Assembly (NCBI GenBank): GCA_030680575.1
Contig: JAUXVI010000013.1
Span: 62,001-126,000 of the forward strand
DNA: 64,000 nucleotides
Source: Hylemonella sp.
Lineage (GTDB): Bacteria > Pseudomonadota > Gammaproteobacteria > Burkholderiales > Burkholderiaceae_C
Direction: 5' to 3'
Positions 1 through 8,233 of this stretch are shown here, in pieces. Below the pieces are notes generated by a model. That model was not told the origin of the DNA and did not search any database. It was given only the letters and a program-made list of their open reading frames with translations. The stretch's first letter is position 1. Each line of letters begins with the position of its first letter. The position numbers were made by a program, and so were the translations under genes.

Positions 1-619
1 TGGCCATCTCGGCCAGTGCGCCCCAGCCGCAACCGATCTCCAGCACGCGGTCGCCCGGCCCAACGCCCGCCATGCGCAGCGCACGACGCACCTTGGCCTG
101 CTGCGCCGGCACCATGTCACCGTCCGGCCGACCCTCGAACCAGGCCGAGGAGTAGTTCATGGTCTCGTCCAGCCAGAGCTTGTAGAAGGCGTTGCCGAGG
201 TCGTAGTGGGCGTGGATGTTTTTCTTGCTGTTGGCTTTGGTGTTGCGATGCAGCAGGTGACGCAGCCGGTACAACAGGCTTCCAAGCCAACTGCCGTAGA
301 TCACGCCCTCGATCTCCTGCCGGTTGCGCACGAACAGGCGCAGCAGCTCGGCCAGCTGCGGCGTACTCCAGTCGCCGGCCATGTAGCTTTCGGCAAACCC
401 GATGTCGCCGGACTTGAGCACCGCACCGAACACGGCCCAGTTGTGCAGCACCAGGGTCGCCGTGGGCTGCTCACCCCGGCCGAACTGCTGCACCGTGCCG
501 TCGGGCAGGTGCAGGGTCAACGTGCCATGGCGCAGGCGCTGCAGCAGCTGGAAGACAGTGCGCGCGCTGGCCGGGGCGCCGCGCGGAAGCGTCAGGGTGG
601 GTGCGGTGGTGCTGTTCAT
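1..619 (-). CDS. Cyclopropane-fatty-acyl-phospholipid synthase-like SAM methyltransferase (3' end beyond window)
   Basis: Only the N-terminal 206 residues are in the window; the gene runs off base 1. The visible part has the lead-in of the CFA synthase family, the stretch HAHYDLGNAFYKLWLD, then MNYSSAWF and the SAM-binding glycine motif LEIGCGWG. These enzymes methylate or cyclopropanate double bonds of membrane phospholipid acyl chains at the inner membrane surface. The ATG at 619 overlaps the TGA of the DUF1365 gene (ATGA), so it is the third gene of a translationally coupled unit with DUF1365 and an FAD oxidoreductase. Its place in a cassette beside a B12-type light sensor suggests stress- or light-induced lipid modification rather than the growth-phase cfa gene; that is inference. 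It may equally be a methyltransferase of the UfaM type. Confidence 0.88.
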   Translation of the reverse strand, partial: MNSTTAPTLTLPRGAPASARTVFQLLQRLRHGTLTLHLPDGTVQQFGRGEQPTATLVLHNWAVFGAVLKSGDIGFAESYMAGDWSTPQLAELLRLFVRNRQEIEGVIYGSWLGSLLYRLRHLLHRNTKANSKKNIHAHYDLGNAFYKLWLDETMNYSSAWFEGRPDGDMVPAQQAKVRRALRMAGVGPGDRVLEIGCGWGALAEMA

Positions 620-1413
620 GAGGAGGAAGACGTGGGGTTGGAACGGGTGACGAATTCCGGCGGCGGGGCCGGCTTGGCAAAAAACGGAACGCGCTTGAAC
701 CACAGGCGGCAGGCCTGCCAGTGGATGTGCGCAATCAGGCCCAGCGTCATGGCCGGGTGTCGCCACAGGGCCTTGCGGATGGCTTGCGGCGTCACCGGTT
801 CGAGCACGCCGCTGACGCTGGTCTGCAGCAAGGGGCCCTGGGCGTCATCGAGGTCGACACGCACCACGGTGTGGGACACGCCGGCACGCGCCGTGCGCAT
901 GAAACGGAAGCGGTAGTCGCCTTCGACACGACAGAAGGGCGAGACGTGGAATACCTTGGTCGCCCGCAGCTCCTGGCCGTAGCGCGGTGACTCCAGCAAG
1001 TAGCAGTGGCGTTCGCCGAAGGTGTTGTTGACCTCCGCCACGATCGCGCGCAGGCGACCGTCGGCCGCATGGCAATACCAGAAGCTCACCGGCTTGAAGG
1101 TGTAGCCCAGCACGCGCGGGTAGCAGTGCAGCCAGACCTCGCCATCGACGTCTTTGATGCCGTGGCTGTGCAGCAGCTCCTCCACCCAGCCGAGTGCACC
1201 GCCCTGCGCTGCGCTGCGGCCATCGCCGTGGTCGGCATCAAAAAAGCTCAACCAGCCGGCACGGTTGAAGGCCAGCGCGCCCCCGCCCTGCCGCGGCATG
1301 CTGCGCAAGGGCAGCATGAGAAAAAACGTCGGGTAGGCAAAGGCGTGCCGTGCCGGCCGCAGCCGCGTGTGGCGCACCTGGCCAAAACCAATAAGCGGGG
1401 TGGCCGTGCTCAT
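616..1413 (-). CDS. DUF1365 family protein
   Basis: 265 residues. Recognised as DUF1365 from the N-terminal GQVRHTRLRPARHAFAY block and the central WLHCYPRVLGYTFKPVSFWY and FGERHCYLL motifs. The biochemical function is not settled. Genes of this family are repeatedly found between a flavin amine-oxidase-like gene and a CFA-synthase-like gene, and are thought to take part in modifying unsaturated acyl chains. The start ATG overlaps the stop of the upstream FAD gene by 4 bp and the stop overlaps the start of the methyltransferase gene by 4 bp, so the three are almost certainly one transcript. No signal peptide or clear membrane span is seen. Confidence 0.85.
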   Translation of the reverse strand: MSTATPLIGFGQVRHTRLRPARHAFAYPTFFLMLPLRSMPRQGGGALAFNRAGWLSFFDADHGDGRSAAQGGALGWVEELLHSHGIKDVDGEVWLHCYPRVLGYTFKPVSFWYCHAADGRLRAIVAEVNNTFGERHCYLLESPRYGQELRATKVFHVSPFCRVEGDYRFRFMRTARAGVSHTVVRVDLDDAQGPLLQTSVSGVLEPVTPQAIRKALWRHPAMTLGLIAHIHWQACRLWFKRVPFFAKPAPPPEFVTRSNPTSSSS

Positions 1414-2714
1414 GGGTAAGCCGGCTCGCGCAAGGCAATGTCCATCAGCAGCTGGCGCGCCACGTCCAGCCCGGCTTTCAGGCCGTCTTCGTGGAAGCCG
1501 TAACCCATCCAGGCGCCGCAGTACCAGGTGTGCTGCCGGCCCTGCAGTTGCGGCATGTCGGCCTGGGCGCGGATGGCGGGCACGTCGAACACCGGGTGCG
1601 CATAGCCATACGCGCCCAATACCTGCTTTTCGGCAATCGCCTGCACCGGGTTGAGCGAGACGATGACCGGCTGCGCAAAGGGCAAGGGCTGCAACTTGTT
1701 CAGCAGGTAGTGCAGGCAGACGCGGCTGTGCTCCTGCGCGGTGGCCGGTGCGCGTTCGTAGTTCCAGGCCGCCCAGGCCCGGCGGTTGGCCGGCAGCACC
1801 GCGGCATCGGTGTGCAGCACGGCGCGGTTGGCCTGGTAACGGATGGCACCCAAGGTGCGGGCTTCCAACTCCGAGGGGTGACGCAGCAGGCTCAGTGCCT
1901 GATCGGAGTGCGTGGCCAGCACCAATTTGTCAAAACGCTCGGGTCCTTTGTCCGTAAAGACCGTGACACCATCCGCATCACGCTCGATCAGGCGCACCGG
2001 CGTGGCCAGCCGTTTGTCGGCGATGCCATGGATGATCTTGTCAACGTAATGGCGGGCGCCACCCGTCACCGTCCACCACTGCGGCCGGCCGTTGACCTGA
2101 ATGAGTCCGTGGTTGTGGCAGAAGCGCACCATGGTGGACACCGGAAACTGCAGCATCTGGGCGGTGGGGCAGCTCCAGATGCAGGCCATCATGGGCAGGA
2201 AGTACCAGTCGCGGAATTCGGGGCTGAAGTCGTGGGCATCGAGAAACTCGCCCAAGGGCTGCACCAGCTCGCTTTCCTGTCCACTCTCGGCCAGACGGGT
2301 GGCCAGGGCGTTGAAGCGCAGCACCTCGCGCAGCATGCGCAGGAAACGCGGATTCAGCAGGTTGCCGCGCTGGGCAAACACGGTGTTGAGGTTGGCGCCG
2401 TTCCACTCCAGCGTGCGGCCACGGGTCGCGTCCGCCGCCTTGACGGAAAAGGTCATGTCGGTCTTGGCGGTGGCCACCCCGAGCTCGGCCAGCAGCTGGA
2501 TCAGGTTCGGGTAGGTGCGCTCGTTGAACACCAGAAAACCGGTGTCCACGCCCCAGGTGCACGGCCCCTGCGCCGTGGGCAGCGTGACATCCACGGTGTG
2601 GGTATGACCACCAAAATAGTCGGCCGCTTCGAACAGCGTGATGTCCGCGTGCCCCCGCAGAGCGTGAGCCGCGGCCAACCCTGAAATGCCTGAACCGACA
2701 ATCGCAATCTTCAT
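1410..2714 (-). CDS. FAD-dependent amine-oxidase-like oxidoreductase
   Basis: 434 residues, starting with a Rossmann dinucleotide motif G7-x-G9-xx-G12 in MKIAIVGSGISG, followed by FEAADYFGGHTHTV, typical of NAD(P)-binding/amine oxidase flavoproteins. The C-terminal WYCGAWMGYGFHEDGL block is the usual second FAD-contacting region. Related proteins adjoin CFA-synthase and DUF1365 genes in many proteobacteria. One alphaproteobacterial relative set (the Ufa proteins) performs desaturation and furan formation on methylated acyl chains, so an acyl-chain oxidoreductase is a reasonable guess, not a proven role. First gene of the cassette; its promoter must lie in the AT-rich intergenic region shared with the divergent MerR-type regulator. 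Confidence 0.85.
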   Translation of the reverse strand: MKIAIVGSGISGLAAAHALRGHADITLFEAADYFGGHTHTVDVTLPTAQGPCTWGVDTGFLVFNERTYPNLIQLLAELGVATAKTDMTFSVKAADATRGRTLEWNGANLNTVFAQRGNLLNPRFLRMLREVLRFNALATRLAESGQESELVQPLGEFLDAHDFSPEFRDWYFLPMMACIWSCPTAQMLQFPVSTMVRFCHNHGLIQVNGRPQWWTVTGGARHYVDKIIHGIADKRLATPVRLIERDADGVTVFTDKGPERFDKLVLATHSDQALSLLRHPSELEARTLGAIRYQANRAVLHTDAAVLPANRRAWAAWNYERAPATAQEHSRVCLHYLLNKLQPLPFAQPVIVSLNPVQAIAEKQVLGAYGYAHPVFDVPAIRAQADMPQLQGRQHTWYCGAWMGYGFHEDGLKAGLDVARQLLMDIALREPAYP

Positions 2715-2782
2715 GGTTTGCCTGCCGTTGGGGGCGTTCCGTTGGCCGTCTCGCCCTGCTTCAACCTAGCCATCAAATTAAT

Positions 2783-2799
2783 AATTGACATGGACAAAT
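2783..2799. promoter_or_regulatory. Imperfect copy of the operator-like palindrome
   Basis: Left arm AATTGAC, 3-nt spacer, right arm GACAAAT. The right arm is identical to that of the perfect palindrome at 2846-2862 and the left arm matches 5 of 7 positions. The two copies start 63 bp apart, about six helical turns, so they face the same side of the DNA. It lies about 70 bp upstream of the FAD gene start. A binding site for the adjacent LitR/CarH-type regulator is inferred. Confidence 0.5.
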
Positions 2800-2845
2800 T
2801 TCAAAATAAACGAGTAACATCCGAACAATTGAAGAAAATTATTGC

Positions 2846-2862
2846 ATTTGTCCTAGACAAAT
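2846..2862. promoter_or_regulatory. Perfect operator-like palindrome between cassette and regulator
   Basis: ATTTGTC-cta-GACAAAT, a perfect 7-bp inverted repeat with a 3-nt spacer, in the AT-rich 210-bp divergent intergenic region (2715-2924). Position and symmetry suit a dimer or tetramer of the MerR-family protein encoded at 2925. No textbook -35/-10 pair could be placed with confidence in either direction. Confidence 0.55.
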
Positions 2863-2924
2863 AATCTATCCACGTTAAAGACCACATACATAGGTCAACC
2901 ATTGAAGACCCCAACCTGCCAGCC

Positions 2925-3845
2925 ATGAACGCACCCAGTTCACCCGCCGCCCTGCCGATCTCGGCCGTCGAACGCGACACCGGCCTGTCCAAGGACACCT
3001 TGCGCGTCTGGGAGCGCCGCTACGGCTTTCCGCAACCGGTGCGCGATGCTTTCGACGAGCGGGTGTACCCGGCCGACCAGGTGGAGCGGCTGCGCCTGAT
3101 TGCACGTTTGCTCAACAGCGGACAACGCCCGGGCCGGGTGGTGTCGCTGCCGATGCCGGAGTTGCAGCAACTGGTGCAGCAGGCCGCACCAGGGACGAGC
3201 GGTGATAGCGCGGGCAACACGGAACAGCGCGCCATCCTTGAAGGACTCAAAGCGCACGATGTCGTCGGCCTGCGCCGCGCCCTCAACCAGGCCGTGCTGC
3301 GCATGGGTCTGGGCGGCTTCGTCACCGAATTGCTAGCACCTTTGAATGTGCTGGTGGGTGAGGCCTGGGTGCGGGGCGAGATTCAGGTGTTCGAGGAACA
3401 CATGTACACCGAGAGCGTGACGGCGGTGCTGCGCAGCGCCATCGGCAGCACGCCCGCGACACCCTTGCCGGGGCGGCCGCGTGTGCTGCTCACCACCTTT
3501 CCGCAGGAGCCGCATGCGCTAGGCCTGCTGATGGCCGAGGCGATGCTGGTGCTGGAGGGTTGCGACTGCGTCTCGCTCGGGGTGCAGACCCCGCTGCTGG
3601 AGATCGCGCAGGCAGCGCAGGCCAACCGGGTGCAGATCGTGGGCCTGAGCTTCAGCGCCAGCCTCAACACCAACCAGATGCTGCGCAGCCTGCAGGAGTT
3701 GCGCGCCAAGCTGCCGGCCGAGATAGGCATCTGGGCCGGCGGCAGTCACCCTGCGCTGAAAAAGCGCGACCTCGACGGCATCACGCCGGTTGCAGATCTG
3801 GCCAACATTCAGCCCTTGCTGGCGCAGTGGCAAGCTGTGCGTTGA
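2925..3845 (+). CDS. LitR/CarH-type B12-binding MerR regulator (putative light sensor)
   Basis: 306 residues. Residues 11-75 are a MerR helix-turn-helix (ISAVERDTGLSKDTLRVWERRYGF). Residues 100-170 form the B12-binding helical cap with the CarH signature W148-x9-E158-H159. Residues 185-300 are a Rossmann-type cobalamin domain carrying E195-P-H197-A-L-G200, the ExHxxG form of the B12 lower-ligand motif, plus the downstream GLSFSAS and AGG loops. CarH/LitR proteins bind adenosylcobalamin and repress in the dark; light breaks the Co-C bond and releases DNA. Odd point: the residue after the signature Trp is Val149, where Thermus CarH has the His that captures cobalt after photolysis. It is divergent from the lipid cassette it presumably controls. 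Its 3' end overlaps the convergent dusC gene by 65 bp. Confidence 0.88.
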   Translation: MNAPSSPAALPISAVERDTGLSKDTLRVWERRYGFPQPVRDAFDERVYPADQVERLRLIARLLNSGQRPGRVVSLPMPELQQLVQQAAPGTSGDSAGNTEQRAILEGLKAHDVVGLRRALNQAVLRMGLGGFVTELLAPLNVLVGEAWVRGEIQVFEEHMYTESVTAVLRSAIGSTPATPLPGRPRVLLTTFPQEPHALGLLMAEAMLVLEGCDCVSLGVQTPLLEIAQAAQANRVQIVGLSFSASLNTNQMLRSLQELRAKLPAEIGIWAGGSHPALKKRDLDGITPVADLANIQPLLAQWQAVR

Positions 3846-4776
3846 GCCACTGTTCGATCAGCACCGGGTCGTTGATGGTGCGCAAGGCCATGAAGGCCTC
3901 CTGCGCTTCGGGGTAGACGCGACGCAGGTAGTTTAGCCACTGCTTGAGGCGACCGGAACGGTGGCGGCGCTCGACGCGGCCGCTGACCAGACGCCAGAAA
4001 TCCGCCATCAGTGGCAGCAGGGATGACCAGGCCATCGGCGATGCGGCTTGCACGCCAAGAGCGGCCCGTACGGCCAACGCCAGCCCCGGGTCGGCCACCA
4101 TGCCGCGGCCCAGCATCAGGCTGTCGCAGCCTGTGACCTCGCGGCAACGCAGTGCGTCCTGCACATTCCAGATTTCGCCATTGGCCACCATTGGCACGCT
4201 GACCCGGGCGCGCAGATCGGCAATGCGCTCCCAGTAGGCCGGGGGCCGGTAGCCGTGTGCCTTGGTGCGTGCGTGCACCACCAGCTCATTGGCGCCGCTG
4301 TCGGCGATGGCCTGGGCACATTCTTCGGCGCGGCTGTCGTCGTTGAAACCGAGGCGCATCTTGGCCGACACCGGCACCTGCGCCGGCACGGTACGGCGCA
4401 CTTCCGACACGATGCGTGCGATCAGCTCAGGCTCGTCTAGCAGCGCGGCCCCGCCGCCATGGCGATTGACCACCTTGGCCGGGCAGCCGAAATTCAGATC
4501 GACGCCCGGTGCGCCGAGCGCGGCCAGGGCGGCCGCGTTGTCGGCCAGCACCGCCGGGTCGGAGCCCAGCAACTGAGGCCGCACCGGCACACCGGCCAAC
4601 GTGCGCCCGCCGTTGCGCAACTCGGGCACGATGCGGGTGAAGGCCCGGTCCGGCAGCAAACGATCTGTCACGCGGATGAACTCGGACACGCAACGGTCCA
4701 CGCCGCCCACACGGGTGAGGATGTCGCGCAACGCGCAATCGAGCAGCCCTTCCATCGGGGCGAGAAGAATTTGCAT
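3781..4776 (-). CDS. dusC: tRNA-dihydrouridine synthase, DusC type
   Basis: 331 residues from the ATG at 4776 (MQILLAPMEGLLD). FMN-dependent enzyme that reduces a specific uridine of tRNA to dihydrouridine. Visible family motifs are LAPMEG at the N-terminus, DLNFGCPAK with the catalytic Cys that protonates the base, KMRLGF, VVHARTKAHGY, PMVANGEIW and MLGRGMVADPGL for FMN/phosphate binding. The wording NFGCPAK and the overall length fit DusC (U16 in E. coli) better than DusA or DusB. It is monocistronic as far as can be seen and convergent with the MerR regulator, whose last 65 bp it overlaps. Confidence 0.93.
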   Translation of the reverse strand: MQILLAPMEGLLDCALRDILTRVGGVDRCVSEFIRVTDRLLPDRAFTRIVPELRNGGRTLAGVPVRPQLLGSDPAVLADNAAALAALGAPGVDLNFGCPAKVVNRHGGGAALLDEPELIARIVSEVRRTVPAQVPVSAKMRLGFNDDSRAEECAQAIADSGANELVVHARTKAHGYRPPAYWERIADLRARVSVPMVANGEIWNVQDALRCREVTGCDSLMLGRGMVADPGLALAVRAALGVQAASPMAWSSLLPLMADFWRLVSGRVERRHRSGRLKQWLNYLRRVYPEAQEAFMALRTINDPVLIEQWLNAQLATAPARAECWPDLQPA

Positions 4777-4897
4777 GGCAGGGGAAACAAACGTCAGGCA
4801 GAGCCGGTCTATCCTACACGCCGGCTCTGCGCCGCTTCGTGTCGCGGGGGAACATCTCTGATCTATGATCGTCCCCATCAGTTTCAGTGGAGTCCAC

Positions 4898-5563
4898 ATG
4901 CGCAGCCGCATCACGCTGGCCCTGCTGTGCCTGGCCAGCACCCTGGCGATGGCACAGGAAGTGCCAACACCTGCCCGCCCCAACCCACCCCGCTGGCGCC
5001 ACACCACGGCCGTCACGGTGGTCATTGGTGCCGATGTACCTCCCAGTTTTGAGGCGCAACTGCCCCTGACCCGCGTCATCCTGCGCGTGCATGAACTGAA
5101 TGTGCTCGCCTCACTGGTACAGGGGGCCACTGAATGCGTGATCGAAGCCGATGTCACGGCCAATCTGTCATCGGAACGCATCATGGTCACCCCACGCCTG
5201 CAGCGCTGCTTCGACAGCCAGGGCCGGGAACTCCTCCCAAGCAAGAATATGGGCGGGTTCGCCGTGGATCGTGATGCACGCACCGGTATCAAGGCCAAGA
5301 TGAGCTGGAGCCCGGAAGCCAAAGAATTGCTGCTGCTGGGCGTCGGCACACAAGGCCAGCCAGGCTACTTCTCACGCCTGATGTCGCGCAGCCTGAGCAC
5401 GGCCTCCCTGGGCCTGAGCGACGAGTACTTCAACAAGGATGACAAAAAACCGGCGCCAAGCCTGGATGCCGTGCGCGAGATCCGCGGCGTTGAAGCCCTG
5501 CTGCCCACCCTGCTGCTGGAGCCCGGCCGCCAGTTCGATCTGGTGCTGAGCGTGCGCCCCTGA
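4898..5563 (+). CDS. Secreted protein of unknown function, weak TraB/TrbI-like resemblance
   Basis: 221 residues. An upstream in-frame ATG exists at 4865, but the one at 4898 begins a clean signal peptide (MRSRITLALLCLASTLAMAQ) behind a TGGAG ribosome site and is preferred. The mature protein has a segment ECVIEADVTANLSSER, two spaced cysteines (about 73 and 97) and GGFAVDRDARTGIKAKM. This resembles the C-terminal domain of conjugation proteins TraB/TrbI, where a lsSeR...C...G..GyvvDkdGk.G pattern recurs, but no other conjugation gene is nearby. I do not assign a function. It is convergent with the CheW-fusion gene, 15 bp apart. Confidence 0.7.
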   Translation: MRSRITLALLCLASTLAMAQEVPTPARPNPPRWRHTTAVTVVIGADVPPSFEAQLPLTRVILRVHELNVLASLVQGATECVIEADVTANLSSERIMVTPRLQRCFDSQGRELLPSKNMGGFAVDRDARTGIKAKMSWSPEAKELLLLGVGTQGQPGYFSRLMSRSLSTASLGLSDEYFNKDDKKPAPSLDAVREIRGVEALLPTLLLEPGRQFDLVLSVRP

Positions 5564-5578
5564 ACAGATCGACCGGGG

Positions 5579-8233
5579 TCAGCGCAAGGTCGACAGGGTA
5601 TTCAGGTCCTGTGGAACAAAATCGCGCAGCAAGCCGGCAGCACAGGACTGAAGCCAGCGGCCAGACAAGCGGCTCAGCAGGGCGGTCGCTGTCGCCGGCT
5701 GACTACCCTCGTCACTGGCCACGGGGACCACGGCGTCCACCAACCCGATTCCGTTGCGATCCCCGGGCAGGACAATCTCCTGCATCTTGCGGCTGTCGAC
5801 TTCCAGCACGGCCCCCAATGCATCTACCCGCAGGGCCAGTTCCTGAACCTTGCCGGATTCAGCCTGGACCTGTACCACGATGAGTTGGCGCGAGTTGTCG
5901 CTGATTCGCGAAACGGGTGGCAGACCGGTCGGCGTCTTCTCCTTGCCGGCGGCGATCACACTGCGTAAATCGATCACGGGGTAGGCCTTGCTGCCGATCT
6001 GGGTGATGCCAAGAAAAGGGGGCTGGATGCCCCCCGCATTCGCGATGGTGGCATCCGGCGCCGCCAGCAGGACTTGCGCGGCAGGCAAACCGAGCCAATG
6101 CCCGGCCACGCTGAATGTCGCCACTTGTAGCCCATGGCCGGCCTCGATCCGGCCACTGCGGCTGGACGGCCGGTTGCCGGCCTCCGCCCGGGCCCGTGAC
6201 TGCGGCTTGCACAGACTCCGGAGCGCCATGCAGCCCAGGCCATGCGCATAACCGTCGCTGACCCGGAACTCGCGATAACCCTGCCCACGATGCAAACCGA
6301 CGCCATACAAGGCCCCGCCCAGCTCCGCAATGCGTTCCCCCTGCAGACAGGCCTGCGGTGCCTGCTGCCCCGACAGCAGTGCGTCATTGCCATGCACGCT
6401 GATCGGGTGGCCGTCGGCATCCACAAACATCAGCAGGTCATCGGCAGCGGATCCTTCCCCACAATCCGCCAGAATGGATGACAGTTGGCTGGTCGCGTCC
6501 CAGACGATGCCGATGCCGCCAAGCACGGAGGCATAGGCGTCATCCGGATCATGGACCGCCGCTGCGTACACAAAGGTCGGGTTGCTGCCGGAAAACTGGC
6601 TGGGCTCGAAGGCACTCACGACATAGTCCTGGCTGCTGCTCAGGCGCAGGGCCTGCACGGCCCAGCCGGCCTGGATCGGCTGTCCGATCTGCGACGCCAG
6701 CTCCGGTTTTGACACAGCGACCACCTTGCCGTGCCGATCGAACAGCACCAGTGAGGCGTACACCGTGTAGAGCGAGTTGATGTACTGCAACACGCGCGTG
6801 GCATCGGCACACCCGACCGTCCCCGCACGCAGGGTGCTCACGAACTGCGGCGTCAAGGCCCACCAGCGACAGTCGTTGGCGCGTTCATACAGGTTGCGGT
6901 CCAGGATCTGCATCGCCAAAGAGGCGCGGTCCTGCACGTCCCTGAGCATCGACTGGATGACGACGAAATGCAGGTCGTGCAGGGTGCTGGAGAAGGCCTG
7001 AGCCGTCTTGAAAGCGGTGTTGCCGATCTCGGACAACAGCGTTCTGGCGAATGTCAATTCGCGGGTGTGGGCCGCAGACCCGTCCGACTCGATCCGGTTG
7101 ATGTCGAGCAAACCGTTCCAGACCGAACGCTCCAATGCAGCCTGGATGGCAGCCGCATTGCGGGGGATGTCACGCAGGTTCGCGGCCAGCAGATCGGTGC
7201 TGCGAGCCGCCTCCAGCATCAAAGGTGAACCGGCGTGTTCATCATCGTCCTCGAATGCCATGTCCATGGGAATCATGGCCAGACCACGCCAGCCAGGCCC
7301 GGTGTAACCCTGGAACCCGTGGGTGTCGCGCACCACCAGCAGGTACTCGCGTCCGAGATGGCGCACCGTGCTCATGCCAGCCTGGCACGCCTGCGGGATC
7401 TGCCAGCCCAGAGGAAGCTGCAAGGGGTCGTTTGTGCCGATGACCCCCCCCTGCGCATCGACCAGTGCCAGCACAATGCCATCATCCGCGGCCGCTGCGC
7501 CTTGAATCGCATTGAAGATGGCGGGCATCTCGTCGGCGAGATTGAATTGCAGGCACAACGTCCCTGCGACAGCCCGTCCCGACTCCACGCGATGCGCATA
7601 GATCAGTGTGGACGGTCTGGCCGCGGCTGAATCGATGCAGAAGTGGTGCTGCGCATAGTGCTCGACATACGGCGCGCTGCTGGTCTGCACTGCCTGCAAA
7701 AACGCCGCATCGTGTGGATCGGCCAGAGGCGCCAGCTCATCCCCTCGCGTCCTGAGGCTGGCACGCAGGCGTCCCTCCACATCGAACAGGAAGATGTCAC
7801 AGTAGACCGAGTATTTGCTTGCGTATTCGTAGAGCCGGGCCTCAACGTCGGCACGCGTCAGCGAATCGGTTTGCGCCAGATAGCGGGCAATGATCTCGTC
7901 GGTGGCCAGAAAACCGATATCAGCTGTGCGTTCGAACAAATTGCGCACCAGGATGTCAATGCACACCTGCGCCCGGGAAGCCAGATGGTCGAGTGCGTTC
8001 TTCAAACTCTCGGACTCCAGCCCGCGCATCATCGCGTCAGACAAGGATGCGAATTCCTGCCGTGCCCGCCCCAGGTCGCTGCCGGAGGAGGCATCCGACG
8101 ACAGCCGCGACAGCGAGGACAGCAAGGCCAGGCTGTCCCAGGCGGACTCCACCAGTCTCAACTCCTGGCGCCGGAGTTGCACCCGCGGCATGTACCGCAA
8201 CAAACGCCCAAGATTCGAAAAAAGCTCACTCAT
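5579..8233 (-). CDS. CheW-domain protein with two tandem sensor regions
   Basis: 884 residues from the ATG at 8233 (MSELFSNLGRLLR); an ATG at 8272 would add 13 residues but lacks a ribosome site. There are two related blocks. Block one (about 78-330) contains RAQVCIDILVRNLFERTADIG and a Cache-like KYSVYCDIFLFDVEGRL. Block two (about 426-620) contains RASLAMQILDRNLYERANDC and SLYTVYASLVLFDRHGKVV. A CheW/SH3-like domain follows (about 700-870; VATFSVAGHWLGLP, KAYPVIDLR, ELALRVDALG). No membrane span is evident. CheW domains couple receptors to CheA, so this may be a soluble receptor-adaptor. The ligand is unknown and no che genes are in the window. Confidence 0.75.
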   Translation of the reverse strand: MSELFSNLGRLLRYMPRVQLRRQELRLVESAWDSLALLSSLSRLSSDASSGSDLGRARQEFASLSDAMMRGLESESLKNALDHLASRAQVCIDILVRNLFERTADIGFLATDEIIARYLAQTDSLTRADVEARLYEYASKYSVYCDIFLFDVEGRLRASLRTRGDELAPLADPHDAAFLQAVQTSSAPYVEHYAQHHFCIDSAAARPSTLIYAHRVESGRAVAGTLCLQFNLADEMPAIFNAIQGAAAADDGIVLALVDAQGGVIGTNDPLQLPLGWQIPQACQAGMSTVRHLGREYLLVVRDTHGFQGYTGPGWRGLAMIPMDMAFEDDDEHAGSPLMLEAARSTDLLAANLRDIPRNAAAIQAALERSVWNGLLDINRIESDGSAAHTRELTFARTLLSEIGNTAFKTAQAFSSTLHDLHFVVIQSMLRDVQDRASLAMQILDRNLYERANDCRWWALTPQFVSTLRAGTVGCADATRVLQYINSLYTVYASLVLFDRHGKVVAVSKPELASQIGQPIQAGWAVQALRLSSSQDYVVSAFEPSQFSGSNPTFVYAAAVHDPDDAYASVLGGIGIVWDATSQLSSILADCGEGSAADDLLMFVDADGHPISVHGNDALLSGQQAPQACLQGERIAELGGALYGVGLHRGQGYREFRVSDGYAHGLGCMALRSLCKPQSRARAEAGNRPSSRSGRIEAGHGLQVATFSVAGHWLGLPAAQVLLAAPDATIANAGGIQPPFLGITQIGSKAYPVIDLRSVIAAGKEKTPTGLPPVSRISDNSRQLIVVQVQAESGKVQELALRVDALGAVLEVDSRKMQEIVLPGDRNGIGLVDAVVPVASDEGSQPATATALLSRLSGRWLQSCAAGLLRDFVPQDLNTLSTLR

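Noticed and set aside
4777-5349. Upstream extension of the dusC frame
   Set aside because: It lies antisense to the secreted protein gene and lacks Dus character; MQILLAPMEG at 4776 is the family start.
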